Source of the DNA: Fusibacter_D sp033549245
GTDB taxonomy: Bacteria; Bacillota; Clostridia; Peptostreptococcales; Acidaminobacteraceae
Assembly: GCA_033549245.1 (NCBI GenBank)
Contig: JAWSUW010000037.1
Span: 1-23,546 of the forward strand
DNA length: 23,546 nucleotides
Direction: 5' to 3'
The notes beneath the pieces were generated by a model that made no database searches, was not told the DNA's origin, and saw only the letters and a program-made list of their open reading frames with translations. Below, piece by piece: positions 1 through 7,670 of the stretch; positions within the stretch are counted from its first letter, which is position 1; each line of letters begins with the position of its first letter. The translations under genes and the position numbers were made by a program.

Positions 1-870
1 GGGTCTGATGTGGGGGATTTGTTCAGTAATTGGTTGTTGCTCGATTTAATCACATATGAGATTATTAAAAATAAAATCGGGACACATTATCAATCCATTT
101 TTAAGATTCATGAATCACTAGGGAAGATAGAAGCTACGCTAGCAGTCTCTTCCTATAGAAAAAGTGTTCCAGAACATAGTATTCCGAGAATTGTATTTGA
201 TTCGAAAAAGACGCCATATCTACAAGGAGAGGCTTTGATTCATCCTCTTGTCAAAACATGTGTCCCCAATAGTCTGATGATGAGCAAATCCCATTTGGTC
301 ACAGGATCAAACGCTTCTGGAAAATCGACGTTTCTTAAGACAGCCGCCATCAATGCCATCATGGGACAAGCGATCTGTACAGTGCTGGCTAAAACATATG
401 ATGCCACAGCATTCAGAATCTATTCTTCAATGGCTTTGAGTGACAATTTACTGTCTGGTGAAAGCTATTATATCTCTGAAATTAAATCCTTAAAGCGAAT
501 AGTTGAATCATCAAGATCTGGTCACTCGATTTTGTGTGTGATCGATGAGGTGCTCAGAGGAACCAATACAGTTGAAAGAATTGCCGCATCCAGTGAAATC
601 CTGAAAGCGATTGCAGATGAGAATACACTTTGCCTGGTAGCAACACATGACGTGGAACTCTGCCGTTTGCTAGAAGGACAGTATGAAATGGTGCATTTCC
701 AGGAAGATTTTTCTGGGGATCAAATGATTTTTGATTATAAAATGAAGATTGGAGAGGCAAAAAGTAGAAACGCCATTAAACTCCTTAGAATTCTCGGATT
801 TGATGAACAGATTTCAAGCGCTGCAAATGAAAGAGCCATGAATTATTTGAGCCAAGGGGTTTGGAAATAG
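1..870 (+). CDS. MutS-related ATPase, C-terminal part (5' end outside window)
   Basis: The reading frame is open from base 1, so the gene starts upstream of the window. A GTG at position 10 exists but has no ribosome binding site and is unlikely to be the start. The visible 289 residues carry the MutS-type ATPase domain: Walker A GSNASGKST (bases 304-330) and a Walker B/signature block DEVLRGTNTVERIAAS near base 545, equivalent to the DEIGRGTST block of MutS. A later ATHD resembles the MutS switch histidine region. Classical MutS has about 850 residues with a mismatch-recognition domain. The DEVLRGTNT form and the YLQGEALIHPL stretch point to the shorter MutS-related proteins, which are often membrane-linked and of uncertain role. 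A direct mismatch-repair function should not be assumed. The gene ends in TAG. Confidence 0.85.
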   Translation, partial: GSDVGDLFSNWLLLDLITYEIIKNKIGTHYQSIFKIHESLGKIEATLAVSSYRKSVPEHSIPRIVFDSKKTPYLQGEALIHPLVKTCVPNSLMMSKSHLVTGSNASGKSTFLKTAAINAIMGQAICTVLAKTYDATAFRIYSSMALSDNLLSGESYYISEIKSLKRIVESSRSGHSILCVIDEVLRGTNTVERIAASSEILKAIADENTLCLVATHDVELCRLLEGQYEMVHFQEDFSGDQMIFDYKMKIGEAKSRNAIKLLRILGFDEQISSAANERAMNYLSQGVWK

Positions 871-887
871 GAAAGGATGTTGAAGCC

Positions 888-965
888 ATGCATTACAAAG
901 AGGTCAAGGGCATTTTATCTGCGTATAAATTCAATCTGCAGCTCTCTTTTTTTGATATACTATGA
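888..965 (+). pseudogene. Probable 5' stump of a radical SAM (spore photoproduct lyase-like) gene
   Basis: A 25-codon ORF starts at ATG 888 with a well-placed AAAGGA about 10 bases upstream. Its first 12 residues, MHYKEVKGILSA, look like the beginning of clostridial radical SAM proteins that normally continue into an NxYRGCxHxCxYCD cluster motif. Here the similarity stops after residue 12, the sequence runs into unrelated hydrophobic residues, and TGA ends it at 963-965. The start and ribosome binding site are intact but the body is missing, which suggests a deletion or recombination junction. It could also be a chance small ORF. The family resemblance is from memory and the match is short. 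Confidence 0.4.
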
Positions 966-979
966 ATAGCGGATAAAAT
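952..979 (+). promoter_or_regulatory. Candidate sigma-A promoter for the chromate transporter pair
   Basis: TTGATA (952-957) and TAAAAT (974-979) are separated by 16 bases, about 20 bases upstream of the first transporter start. The -35 overlaps the last codons of the 888-965 ORF. Confidence 0.45.
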
Positions 980-997
980 TATTAAAGGGTGGATCAG

Positions 998-1543
998 ATG
1001 AGAGAATTGTGGGAAATCTATTTGTCTTTTTTCAAGATGAGTTCAGTTACGTTCGGTGGTGGATATGCGATGCTGCCTATTTTACAAAGGGAGATTGTTG
1101 AAAAAAAGAATTGGATGACTCATGAGCGGATTATTGACTATTATGCTGTGAGTCAAGGACTTCCAGGAATCATAGCCGTCAATGTCGCCATATTCATCGG
1201 TAGGGAAAGAAAAGGAGCTCTAGGTGGTATTGCAGGAGCCATGGGGATAGTAAGCCCTTGTCTTTTGATCATCACATTTATTGCAGCATTTCTGAATAAT
1301 TTTCAAGATTCACAGATAGTAAAAAGTGCATTTGCAGGTATAGCAGTATGTGTGGCGGCACTGATTCTAAATGTGGTCATCGGACTATGGAAGAAAGCAG
1401 TAGTCAACACTTTAGGGTTAATGATTTTTGTAGTAGTATTTTTTGGTATGATTTTAACGAATTTGACACCAATTGCATTTATTTTAGGTGCTGCTTTCAT
1501 AGGAATCATAGTGGGCAAGCCTAAAAAGGAGGACACTAGATGA
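998..1543 (+). CDS. Chromate transporter family protein, N-type half (short-chain CHR)
   Basis: 181 residues, strongly hydrophobic, with the CHR motifs FGGGYAMLP (residues 19-27) and SQGLPGIIAVNVAIFIG (52-68), followed by several membrane helices. Short single-domain CHR proteins work as pairs of about 180 residues, as with B. subtilis YwrA/YwrB, whereas long ChrA proteins fuse two such halves. The start is placed at ATG 998, where AAAGGGTGG lies about 8 bases upstream; a GTG at 989 lies inside that ribosome binding site. The stop overlaps the next start as ATGA, so the two genes are translationally coupled. Membership of the family is clear. Whether the substrate is chromate, sulfate or another anion cannot be read from the sequence. 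Confidence 0.88.
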   Translation: MRELWEIYLSFFKMSSVTFGGGYAMLPILQREIVEKKNWMTHERIIDYYAVSQGLPGIIAVNVAIFIGRERKGALGGIAGAMGIVSPCLLIITFIAAFLNNFQDSQIVKSAFAGIAVCVAALILNVVIGLWKKAVVNTLGLMIFVVVFFGMILTNLTPIAFILGAAFIGIIVGKPKKEDTR

Positions 1544-2070
1544 TCCTTCTGGAGTTATATTATGAGTTTTTCAAAATCGGACTGTTCGCAATTGGTGGCG
1601 GAATGGCGACGATACCTTTTCTAAGGCATCTTTCAATTGCAACTGATTGGTTTCCGCTCTCGTTCATAGTGGATATGGTGGCGATTTCAGAATCCACTCC
1701 TGGTCCCATTGGAATCAATATGGCAACCTATGCAGGTTACAACGTAGGTGGATTGTTTGGTGGTCTTGTAGCGACTCTCGGAATGGTGACCCCATCCATC
1801 ATCATTGTTTTAGTGGTTGCCGGCTATATGGAAAAGTTTAGTCATAGCAAAACTCTTGAACACGCTTTTGTGGGACTAAGACCTGCAGTAACCGGACTTA
1901 TTGCCGTTGCTGGGTTTGATATAATTAGAATCGCAGTAATTCAAACGGAAATCGATCCCAAAAAGATTATTTATTTTTTGATCATATTCTATATGATCAA
2001 ACGTTTCAACAAACACCCGGTGACCTATGTGGCCATATCAGCTGTAGTTGGAATATTACTCGGATTTTAG
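1540..2070 (+). CDS. Chromate transporter family protein, C-type half (short-chain CHR)
   Basis: 176 residues, the partner of the preceding gene. Near the N-terminus it has IGGGMATIPFLRHLS and then AISESTPGPIGINMATYAGY (residues 48-67), the CHR signature, followed by hydrophobic segments consistent with membrane helices. The ATG at 1540 overlaps the upstream TGA by four bases, and AGGAGG sits seven bases upstream at 1527-1532. The two halves probably form a heterodimer in the cytoplasmic membrane, with the opposite inserted topologies known for paired CHR proteins. A terminator hairpin follows directly, so the operon is just these two genes. Confidence 0.88.
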   Translation: MILLELYYEFFKIGLFAIGGGMATIPFLRHLSIATDWFPLSFIVDMVAISESTPGPIGINMATYAGYNVGGLFGGLVATLGMVTPSIIIVLVVAGYMEKFSHSKTLEHAFVGLRPAVTGLIAVAGFDIIRIAVIQTEIDPKKIIYFLIIFYMIKRFNKHPVTYVAISAVVGILLGF

Positions 2071-2080
2071 GCAAAATAAA

Positions 2081-2115
2081 AACAGCTTTGAATCCTAAGA
2101 TTCAAAACTGCTTTT
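2081..2115 (+). terminator. Rho-independent terminator after the chromate transporter pair
   Basis: CAGCTTTGAATC (2083-2094), loop CTAA, GATTCAAAACTG (2099-2110), followed by CTTTT. The stem pairs over 12 positions with one mismatch. A flanking A-run means it may also work in the other direction. Confidence 0.75.
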
Positions 2116-2162
2116 CCGCTTGGGCAAGCGTTTATGTTACATGTCATTATAGCACACTTTGT

Positions 2163-2175
2163 CTACATAATGTAG
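2163..2175. promoter_or_regulatory. Palindrome upstream of the flavin reductase-like gene
   Basis: CTACAT-A-ATGTAG is a perfect 13-bp inverted repeat about 10 bases before the ribosome binding site of the next gene. A second small palindrome, CGCTTG-GG-CAAGCG, lies at 2117-2130. No convincing -35/-10 pair was found here. The site could be an operator or part of an mRNA leader structure. Confidence 0.25.
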
Positions 2176-2199
2176 AATTCTTTAAAGGAGGATCATATT

Positions 2200-2700
2200 T
2201 TGAAGGAAATAACATTTCAAGAACTGTCTCAGGATTTTTTGAATCAACTTGTAAAGAGTGCATTTTTGACAGTTAAAAACGATGAAAAAGTCAACACGAT
2301 GACAATCGGTTGGGGAACAGTGGGTTATATTTGGAATAAACCAATCTTGATAGTGCCAGTGCGCTATCAAAGACATACTTATTCAATGATCGATCAGGCA
2401 CAGACATTTTCAGTTAGTGTTCCTGTTCATAAGGATATGAAAAAAGCACTTGCATTTTGTGGAACAAAATCTGGTAGAGATATGGATAAGATCAGTGAGA
2501 TTGGTTTGGCTCTTGAAGATGCTCAAATGATTGACACACCAATCATTGCAGATTGTGACCTGCATATTGAATGTAAAACTATCTACAAACAAGCCATGGA
2601 ACCTGGAAATCTGGTCGGTGACATAAGAAAAGCGAGTTATCCGAACAATGATTTTCATGTGCTTTATTATGGGGAAATAGTCAAAGCATATTATAAATAG
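2200..2700 (+). CDS. Flavin reductase-like protein (FMN-binding split barrel)
   Basis: 166 residues resembling flavoredoxin/flavin reductase-like proteins: TVKNDEKVNTMTIGWGTVGYIW near the N-terminus, the PVRYQRHTYSMI block (about residues 51-62) and FSVSVP (about 69-74) are the usual FMN-barrel landmarks. Such proteins bind FMN and pass electrons or reduce flavin, but the physiological partner is not visible. The start is TTG at 2200, chosen because AAAGGAGG lies eight bases upstream and no ATG is suitably placed. The next gene begins 11 bases after the stop, so they are likely co-transcribed. There is no membrane segment, so it is probably cytoplasmic. Confidence 0.8.
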   Translation: MKEITFQELSQDFLNQLVKSAFLTVKNDEKVNTMTIGWGTVGYIWNKPILIVPVRYQRHTYSMIDQAQTFSVSVPVHKDMKKALAFCGTKSGRDMDKISEIGLALEDAQMIDTPIIADCDLHIECKTIYKQAMEPGNLVGDIRKASYPNNDFHVLYYGEIVKAYYK

Positions 2701-2711
2701 AGGAGAATTTA

Positions 2712-2978
2712 ATGAATAAAGTTTCTTGGAAAGCTATTAAATCAGGGTGGGCTCTTGCAGCCATTTTTTCTTTGACATTTATCGGAGGCTCGTTCAATGT
2801 TGTTTTTTACTTGCCCTCAATCTTTGCATTGATAGGAATTGTATATTTGACCAAAACAAAACTAAGATGTCCACATTGTGGTGAGAGAGAAAAACTCGAG
2901 CGATTGACTCGTGCAAAAAAACAAGAATATCATTGTAGTCACTGTGGTGAACTTATAGAAGTTGACACAAAGGCTTAA
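2712..2978 (+). CDS. Small membrane protein with a C-terminal zinc ribbon
   Basis: 88 residues. Two closely spaced hydrophobic segments occupy roughly residues 11-28 and 31-46. They are followed by a basic stretch and a CPHCG...CSHCGE pair (about residues 54-80) typical of a zinc ribbon. AGGAG precedes the ATG by about 7 bases. The Cys4 knuckle probably binds zinc on the cytoplasmic side. No specific function is recognised. It sits between a flavin reductase-like gene and another small membrane protein, in what looks like one transcript. Confidence 0.7.
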   Translation: MNKVSWKAIKSGWALAAIFSLTFIGGSFNVVFYLPSIFALIGIVYLTKTKLRCPHCGEREKLERLTRAKKQEYHCSHCGELIEVDTKA

Positions 2979-3000
2979 CTGGAAGAGCGGAGGTAAACGT

Positions 3001-3312
3001 ATGAATTTTTTGTTTAGCAGATATTCTGACATGAGGTCCATAGAAGATAAATCAGTTCAAAAGTTGGCTGAAGAAAAAGTGAAAAAAAGACTTGAAATGG
3101 AGTCCAGATTCAATTCAAAAACGAGTTTTTTAATTATTATCAGTGGAGTATTCTTTGGAATTTTATTTACTGTGTTTGAATTTGTGCTGAAGAATTATGA
3201 TTTGGGTGTCTTTATGAACACTATGCTTAAGGCGGGGATGTTTTTCACATTGGCAGGTTCAAGTTTAACTTTGGTTGGACTCTATTATTTCATCAAGAGT
3301 TTTAGAGTTTAG
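3001..3312 (+). CDS. Hypothetical small membrane protein
   Basis: 103 residues with a charged N-terminal third, including a Lys/Glu-rich helix around residues 20-37, then two hydrophobic segments (about 43-62 and 75-98). The start is set at ATG 3001, with GCGGAGG seven to twelve bases upstream; the same frame is open back to 2962 but without a ribosome binding site. It is not recognised as a known family. It is the last gene before a strong hairpin terminator shared with the convergent diguanylate cyclase gene. Confidence 0.6.
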   Translation: MNFLFSRYSDMRSIEDKSVQKLAEEKVKKRLEMESRFNSKTSFLIIISGVFFGILFTVFEFVLKNYDLGVFMNTMLKAGMFFTLAGSSLTLVGLYYFIKSFRV

Positions 3313-3332
3313 AATTTTCATCAATTAAAAGC

Positions 3333-3371
3333 AAGTAGGTCACTGATGATCAGGACCTACTTATTTTTTTT
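3333..3371 (+). terminator. Terminator between convergent genes
   Basis: GTAGGTC (3335-3341) pairs with GACCTAC (3354-3360), with an inner CTGA/TCAG extension, followed on the plus strand by TTATTTTTTTTT. On the minus strand the trailing CTTTTAATT is weaker but may also terminate the GGDEF/HD-GYP gene. Confidence 0.85.
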
Positions 3372-3379
3372 CGACTATT

Positions 3380-5842
3380 TTATTGTTCTATATGAAATTC
3401 TTTGGAATGATCCAGTCTAATAAGAATTTCAACCAATTTTGGATCAAACTGTGACCCGGAATGCTTTTGAATTTCAAGCAGGGCTTCTCTGTGTAATCTT
3501 CCTGTACGATATGGCCTGTCAGACCTTATTGCCTCATAGGCATCAGTGAGCGCAATGATTCTTGAAAGTAAAGGAATATCTTCACCAGCTAAGCCATATG
3601 GATAACCGTTACCATCCCAACGCTCATGATGATGCAATATGATTTCAGCGAGGGAAGTGTATTGATCCACAGATTTTAATAATTGATACCCTATTTCCGA
3701 GTGTCGTTTGATTTCAATATATTCACTTTCGGTCAACTCGGTTTGTTTATTGAGTAAAGTCGAATCTACTGCAATTTTCCCGATGTCGTGCATTATTCCA
3801 GCAGTTTCAAGGGCTTTCAGTTTTTCTTGACTAAGACCATAAACTTTGCCAATTAGTACAGAATTACGACTGACATTTTCAGAATGCAGTTTTTCAAGAG
3901 GATTATTTTTATTAATGGTTTCTAAAATGACATGAATAGTCTGTTGGCGCATTATTTGGCTCTCAATCAACTTTTTGTGATACATTTGATCTTCGGCTTT
4001 TGTGAAGATATCTTTCAAATTTTGATTGCCGTTTTCTTTGATGTCATAGCCTATCGATACTGAAATCTTAATGGCTCCAAGTGTTTCTCCGCTGACACTG
4101 GTCTGAATTCGATCCACTATGAGTTTTATATCATTTGATGATGTCATCGGCAATAAGATTACAAATTCATCACCACCGAGTCGTGCAACAATATCTTCCG
4201 TTCTGCAACAACGGGTAATGACTTCGGCTACACGTTTTAATAGTGCATCACCCATTTGATGCCCAAAAGCATCGTTTGTGAGCTTTAATCCATTGACATC
4301 CAGAAGAATCAATCCTATGGGTAAATTACGATCGGTATCCAATCGATTGAGTTCCTCTTCATAGAATCGTCTATTATATAGTCCAGTCAATTGATCGCGA
4401 TAACTTAATTTTTCAATTAACATTTGATTCAGTCGCTCTTCTGTGACATTTCTGACTATGGCAAGTATAGTATCATGAGAGGCGCTGACTAACCGAGCCT
4501 CGAAATATTGAAGACTACCATTTATAGCCATTGTAAATTCGATGGTCTGAATATCACTTCCACCCAATGTCTGCTTGATTGCGGACATTATCATACCTGC
4601 TATGTTCTCTGGCAAGACATCTGAAATGTGTTTTCCAATGAAATCCAGTCGACTGAAGTGAATCGGGTCTTGATCTGCATTTGCTTGATAATCGAGGAAG
4701 ATACCATTTTGGTCACTTAAAAAGATCAAGTCGGGATGAACATTCAAAATGGCTCGATTGCGTTTTTCACTTTGAACAAGTGCTTCGTAATAAGTATCCG
4801 TTTTTTCAAGTGAAGAGTTGATGGACGTTCTAAGACTTGAAAAGACTTCAGACTTGTCGGTAGGTAATCGATAGGAGAAGTCACTGACACGTCCAATTTT
4901 CTGAATATCACGATCAAATTCAGCCATTGGCTTGATCAAGTATTTTCTTTGGAAGAGTACTGAAATCAACATAATCAATGTCATAGAAAAAATGGCAAAT
5001 AGGAAAGTGTACAGCAATTGTCTCTCAGAAGTCAAATATTCCTTTATTGGAATAAAACTGGCGATTTTCCATGAGGTCCCCGATATTTCCTCAAACGCCA
5101 GATAACCTTCAACATTATCAAGTGATATTGTCCTTAAGGATTCTTGCTCAGAGTCAAAGATTTCTACGAGATCTTCGGAAATATCGGAAATATTCAACAG
5201 ATCAAGTGTTGCTCTTGAAGTCAAGCGAGGATGAGCCAAAATATTATAACTACTATCCAAAAGGAACGAGTAGCCTTCATTGTCAATGAACTGATTATTG
5301 ACCATATCAATGATGGAGTCCAGTAGAATATCACCTGCGACTACACCAATTATTTCGTTGTTCTCATCATATAAAGGTGTAGCAATAGTAACGATAAAAT
5401 GATCTTTTGAGGCATTTAAAAATGCATCTGTGTAGATCAAATCCCCAGCTTCAACCGCCTTCAGATACCACGGACGTTGAGTCAGATCAAACTCGGGGGG
5501 AGGAATCCATCCACTTGCGTTGATCATCTTATTTTCTCTAGAGCCATAGTATAAAGAAGCAAATGTGGGTGAGTCTTTCAACAGTTGCTGAAGATGTTCA
5601 AGAGTATGATCATCGTCTTGATACAACTGTATGAGAGATCTGGCACTCAAAATGGTTTGACTTTTCTCCATCAACTTCCCTTCAATTTCGGAGCTTATGT
5701 AATCGCGTGACAAAATGATATTTTTTTGCACCTCTTTGCTGACAACATCTTTGAATACTCTATACTCGAAAATCATACCGAGTGCTACAATGATAGTCAC
5801 AGTGAGTCCAATCAGATAGAAACGAATTATAAATTTTTTCAT
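3380..5842 (-). CDS. Cache-PAS-GGDEF-HD-GYP membrane sensor, c-di-GMP turnover enzyme
   Basis: 820 residues. A membrane anchor (about 4-24) and a second helix (277-297) flank an extracytoplasmic double-Cache-like sensor that includes RPWYLKAVEAG near 123-133. A short linker and a PAS-like region (about 360-470) follow. The GGDEF domain starts at DQLTGLYNRR (483-492), with an intact GGDEF at 556-560 and an RTED product-inhibition site five residues before it (547-550). The HD-GYP domain has HDIGK (685-689) and HHHERWDGNGYP (737-748). Both catalytic halves therefore look active: synthesis from GTP and hydrolysis of c-di-GMP (or related cyclic dinucleotides), switched by an external ligand. GGAG lies six bases before the ATG. 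It is transcribed alone, divergent from the ABC exporter operon. Confidence 0.92.
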   Translation of the reverse strand: MKKFIIRFYLIGLTVTIIVALGMIFEYRVFKDVVSKEVQKNIILSRDYISSEIEGKLMEKSQTILSARSLIQLYQDDDHTLEHLQQLLKDSPTFASLYYGSRENKMINASGWIPPPEFDLTQRPWYLKAVEAGDLIYTDAFLNASKDHFIVTIATPLYDENNEIIGVVAGDILLDSIIDMVNNQFIDNEGYSFLLDSSYNILAHPRLTSRATLDLLNISDISEDLVEIFDSEQESLRTISLDNVEGYLAFEEISGTSWKIASFIPIKEYLTSERQLLYTFLFAIFSMTLIMLISVLFQRKYLIKPMAEFDRDIQKIGRVSDFSYRLPTDKSEVFSSLRTSINSSLEKTDTYYEALVQSEKRNRAILNVHPDLIFLSDQNGIFLDYQANADQDPIHFSRLDFIGKHISDVLPENIAGMIMSAIKQTLGGSDIQTIEFTMAINGSLQYFEARLVSASHDTILAIVRNVTEERLNQMLIEKLSYRDQLTGLYNRRFYEEELNRLDTDRNLPIGLILLDVNGLKLTNDAFGHQMGDALLKRVAEVITRCCRTEDIVARLGGDEFVILLPMTSSNDIKLIVDRIQTSVSGETLGAIKISVSIGYDIKENGNQNLKDIFTKAEDQMYHKKLIESQIMRQQTIHVILETINKNNPLEKLHSENVSRNSVLIGKVYGLSQEKLKALETAGIMHDIGKIAVDSTLLNKQTELTESEYIEIKRHSEIGYQLLKSVDQYTSLAEIILHHHERWDGNGYPYGLAGEDIPLLSRIIALTDAYEAIRSDRPYRTGRLHREALLEIQKHSGSQFDPKLVEILIRLDHSKEFHIEQ

Positions 5843-5869
5843 TCAAAACTCCATTCGATTTGATGATTA

Positions 5870-5878
5870 ATTATAGCA
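5870..5878 (-). promoter_or_regulatory. Extended -10 promoter of the c-di-GMP enzyme gene
   Basis: On the minus strand the sequence reads TGCTATAAT: a perfect TATAAT with an upstream TGn. It lies about 30 bases before the start codon. No good -35 is present, which fits an extended -10 promoter. Confidence 0.6.
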
Positions 5879-5887
5879 TAACTTATT

Positions 5888-5900
5888 TGATGAATCATCA
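5888..5900. promoter_or_regulatory. Palindrome at the -35 position of the c-di-GMP enzyme promoter
   Basis: TGATGA-A-TCATCA is a perfect 13-bp inverted repeat, with a further TGATGATT at 5861-5868 on the other side of the -10. Its location over the -35 suggests an operator; no regulator can be named. Confidence 0.35.
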
Positions 5901-5917
5901 TTTCAATTAATGTAATG

Positions 5918-5946
5918 TTGACTATTCTATTTTAATAGAGTAAAAT
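5918..5946 (+). promoter_or_regulatory. Sigma-A promoter of the ABC exporter/TetR operon
   Basis: TTGACT (5918-5923), a 17-base spacer, and TAAAAT (5941-5946). The predicted transcription start falls at the edge of the palindromic operator that follows. Confidence 0.75.
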
Positions 5947-5955
5947 TAATCAAAG

Positions 5956-5972
5956 ACCGACCGTCGGTCGGT
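5956..5972. promoter_or_regulatory. Palindromic operator, probably for the TetR regulator of this operon
   Basis: ACCGACCG-T-CGGTCGGT is a perfect 17-bp inverted repeat just downstream of the -10. Each half is itself a doubled ACCG/CGGT. GACCGAC-like palindromes are common TetR-family sites, and the third gene of this operon encodes a TetR protein, so negative autoregulation of the exporter is the natural reading. Confidence 0.75.
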
Positions 5973-5989
5973 GCCTTAGGAGGGTTGAT

Positions 5990-6877
5990 ATGATTAAAGT
6001 AGATGACTTGACTCAGATTTACAAAAGTGGAAAAGGAATTTTCAATGTTTCATTTGAAATCAAAAAAGGAGAAGTTTTCGGTTTCCTTGGTCCAAATGGA
6101 GCGGGTAAAACCACTACAATAAGAAATATTATGGGATTTTCCAACTCAACAGGAGGGAAAGTGACCATAGATGGTCATGATGCAAGGGTGGAGACAGCAA
6201 TCCTTCAAGAACGCATTGGCTACCTACCAGGTGAAATCGCATTTTTTGAAAATATGACCGGTATGGAGTTCTTGAATTTCATGGGCAAGATGAGACGTTT
6301 GAAGAACCTGGAGAAAAGAGATGAATTGATCAATAGATTTGAGCTGGACCCCAAAGGAAAGATTAAAAAGATGTCCAAAGGCATGAAGCAAAAAGTTGGA
6401 ATTGTGGCTGCTTTCATGCATGATCCTGACATTATCATCCTGGATGAGCCGACAAGTGGACTGGACCCTTTCATGCAAAATGTCTTCATGGATCTCATCG
6501 ATGAGGAAAAAGCAAAAGGTAAAACCATAATGATGTCTTCACATATTTTCGAGGAAGTCCAAAGAAGTTGCGACAGGGCTGGAATAATCAGAGAAGGACA
6601 TCTGGTGGCGATTGAGGATATTCATTCTCTTAAAGCAATGAACAAGAAACGTTTCAAAGTCATGCCGATGAATGATGAGAGCAAATCAAAAATTCTCTCA
6701 TCGGATTATAAAACAGAAAGTAGAGAAGATGGGTCAATATTTATTGATCAAAATGGATCGTTAAATGAATTTTTCCGATTGATGGCATCTTGTGAAATTG
6801 CAGAATTTGATGTTGTCACACAATCGCTTGAAGACATTTTCATGAAATACTATGGGGAGGAAAAAACTCATGAATAA
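5990..6877 (+). CDS. ABC exporter ATP-binding protein (ABC-2 type)
   Basis: 295 residues. Walker A GPNGAGKT near residue 34, signature MSKGMKQKV (a degenerate LSGGQ, usual in this drug/antibiotic exporter group), Walker B IIILDEPTSGLDP, and an SSH switch region. The extra 70-80 residues after the nucleotide-binding domain are typical of CcmA/NatA-like ATPases. It powers the permease encoded next, whose start overlaps its stop by eight bases. AGGAGGG lies about six bases before the ATG. Control is probably by the TetR protein two genes downstream through the 5956-5972 palindrome. The substrate is unknown; a toxic small molecule or antibiotic is the usual case for TetR-controlled ABC-2 pairs. 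Confidence 0.93.
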   Translation: MIKVDDLTQIYKSGKGIFNVSFEIKKGEVFGFLGPNGAGKTTTIRNIMGFSNSTGGKVTIDGHDARVETAILQERIGYLPGEIAFFENMTGMEFLNFMGKMRRLKNLEKRDELINRFELDPKGKIKKMSKGMKQKVGIVAAFMHDPDIIILDEPTSGLDPFMQNVFMDLIDEEKAKGKTIMMSSHIFEEVQRSCDRAGIIREGHLVAIEDIHSLKAMNKKRFKVMPMNDESKSKILSSDYKTESREDGSIFIDQNGSLNEFFRLMASCEIAEFDVVTQSLEDIFMKYYGEEKTHE

Positions 6878-7670
6878 AACACTTTTTCTCACAAACTTAA
6901 AAGCACATAAAATGTTGTTTGTCATCATGAACTTGGTGCTGCTCATGTACTCGTCCATAATGATTTACATGTTTGATCCAGAAACCAGCAATGCTATAGC
7001 AGAGATGATGGAGATGCTGCCAAAGGGATTTGCAGTGGCTTTTGGATTTGATGACATTGCAATTACGTTGACTTCCCATATTGGTTCATATTTATATGGT
7101 TTCATTTTTATAGTCTTTCCTATGATTTTCACAGTGATCGCGGCTAACAGCATGGTGGCAAAACATGTGGATAGAGGGTCGATGGCATATTTGCTCGCTA
7201 CCCCTAATTCAAGAAAAACCATCATATGGACTCAAGCGATAAGTTTGATTACGATGCTGACCGGTCTATTTGTGATTCAAACGATACTTGGCATTTTGAT
7301 GTCAGAAATGATGTTCAGCGGGCTACTTGAAGTAGGTCCATATATCAAGATCAATCTGATTACATTACTTGTTTTCGGAGTGGTGAGTGGGATCGGTTTC
7401 CTAGGTTCATGCATATTCAATGAATCCAGTCGGTCACTAAGCATGGGTATCAGTTTTCCAGTAGCGTTCTTGCTTTTAAAGATGTTGTCTGGTGCGAGTT
7501 CTGATCTTTCCTTCTTAAAGTATTTCACACCATACACTTTAATCGATATCAATAAGATTATGAATACAGGCAATTATACACTTTGGACTTCAGTGGCTTT
7601 GATCATCGCATCATTTCTAATCTATTTTAGTGCTGTGACTATATTTGATAAAAGGAGCTTGAACTTATGA
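6870..7670 (+). CDS. ABC-2 type exporter permease
   Basis: 266 residues, very hydrophobic, with about six membrane helices (roughly 17-34, 70-93, 120-145, 155-180, 190-210, 238-258). There is a cytoplasmic stretch with RGSMAYLLATPNSRK, the loop characteristic of ABC-2 permeases. The start at ATG 6870 is preferred over an in-frame ATG at 6852 because GGGGAGG lies about 9 bases upstream and the overlap with the ATPase gene is then only eight bases. The stop overlaps the TetR start as ATGA. It forms the membrane channel for the preceding ATPase; whether it works as a homodimer cannot be told. Confidence 0.88.
   Translation: MNKTLFLTNLKAHKMLFVIMNLVLLMYSSIMIYMFDPETSNAIAEMMEMLPKGFAVAFGFDDIAITLTSHIGSYLYGFIFIVFPMIFTVIAANSMVAKHVDRGSMAYLLATPNSRKTIIWTQAISLITMLTGLFVIQTILGILMSEMMFSGLLEVGPYIKINLITLLVFGVVSGIGFLGSCIFNESSRSLSMGISFPVAFLLLKMLSGASSDLSFLKYFTPYTLIDINKIMNTGNYTLWTSVALIIASFLIYFSAVTIFDKRSLNL

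Noticed and set aside
1540..1543. Selenocysteine at other TGA codons (1541, 7668, 9407, 10362, 10772, 12261, 16171)
   Set aside because: These are ordinary ends, mostly in ATGA-type overlaps with the next gene, and no protein similarity continues past them.
2962..3000. Upstream start for the small membrane protein at 3001
   Set aside because: It would overlap the zinc-ribbon gene and has no Shine-Dalgarno; ATG 3001 has GCGGAGG at proper distance.
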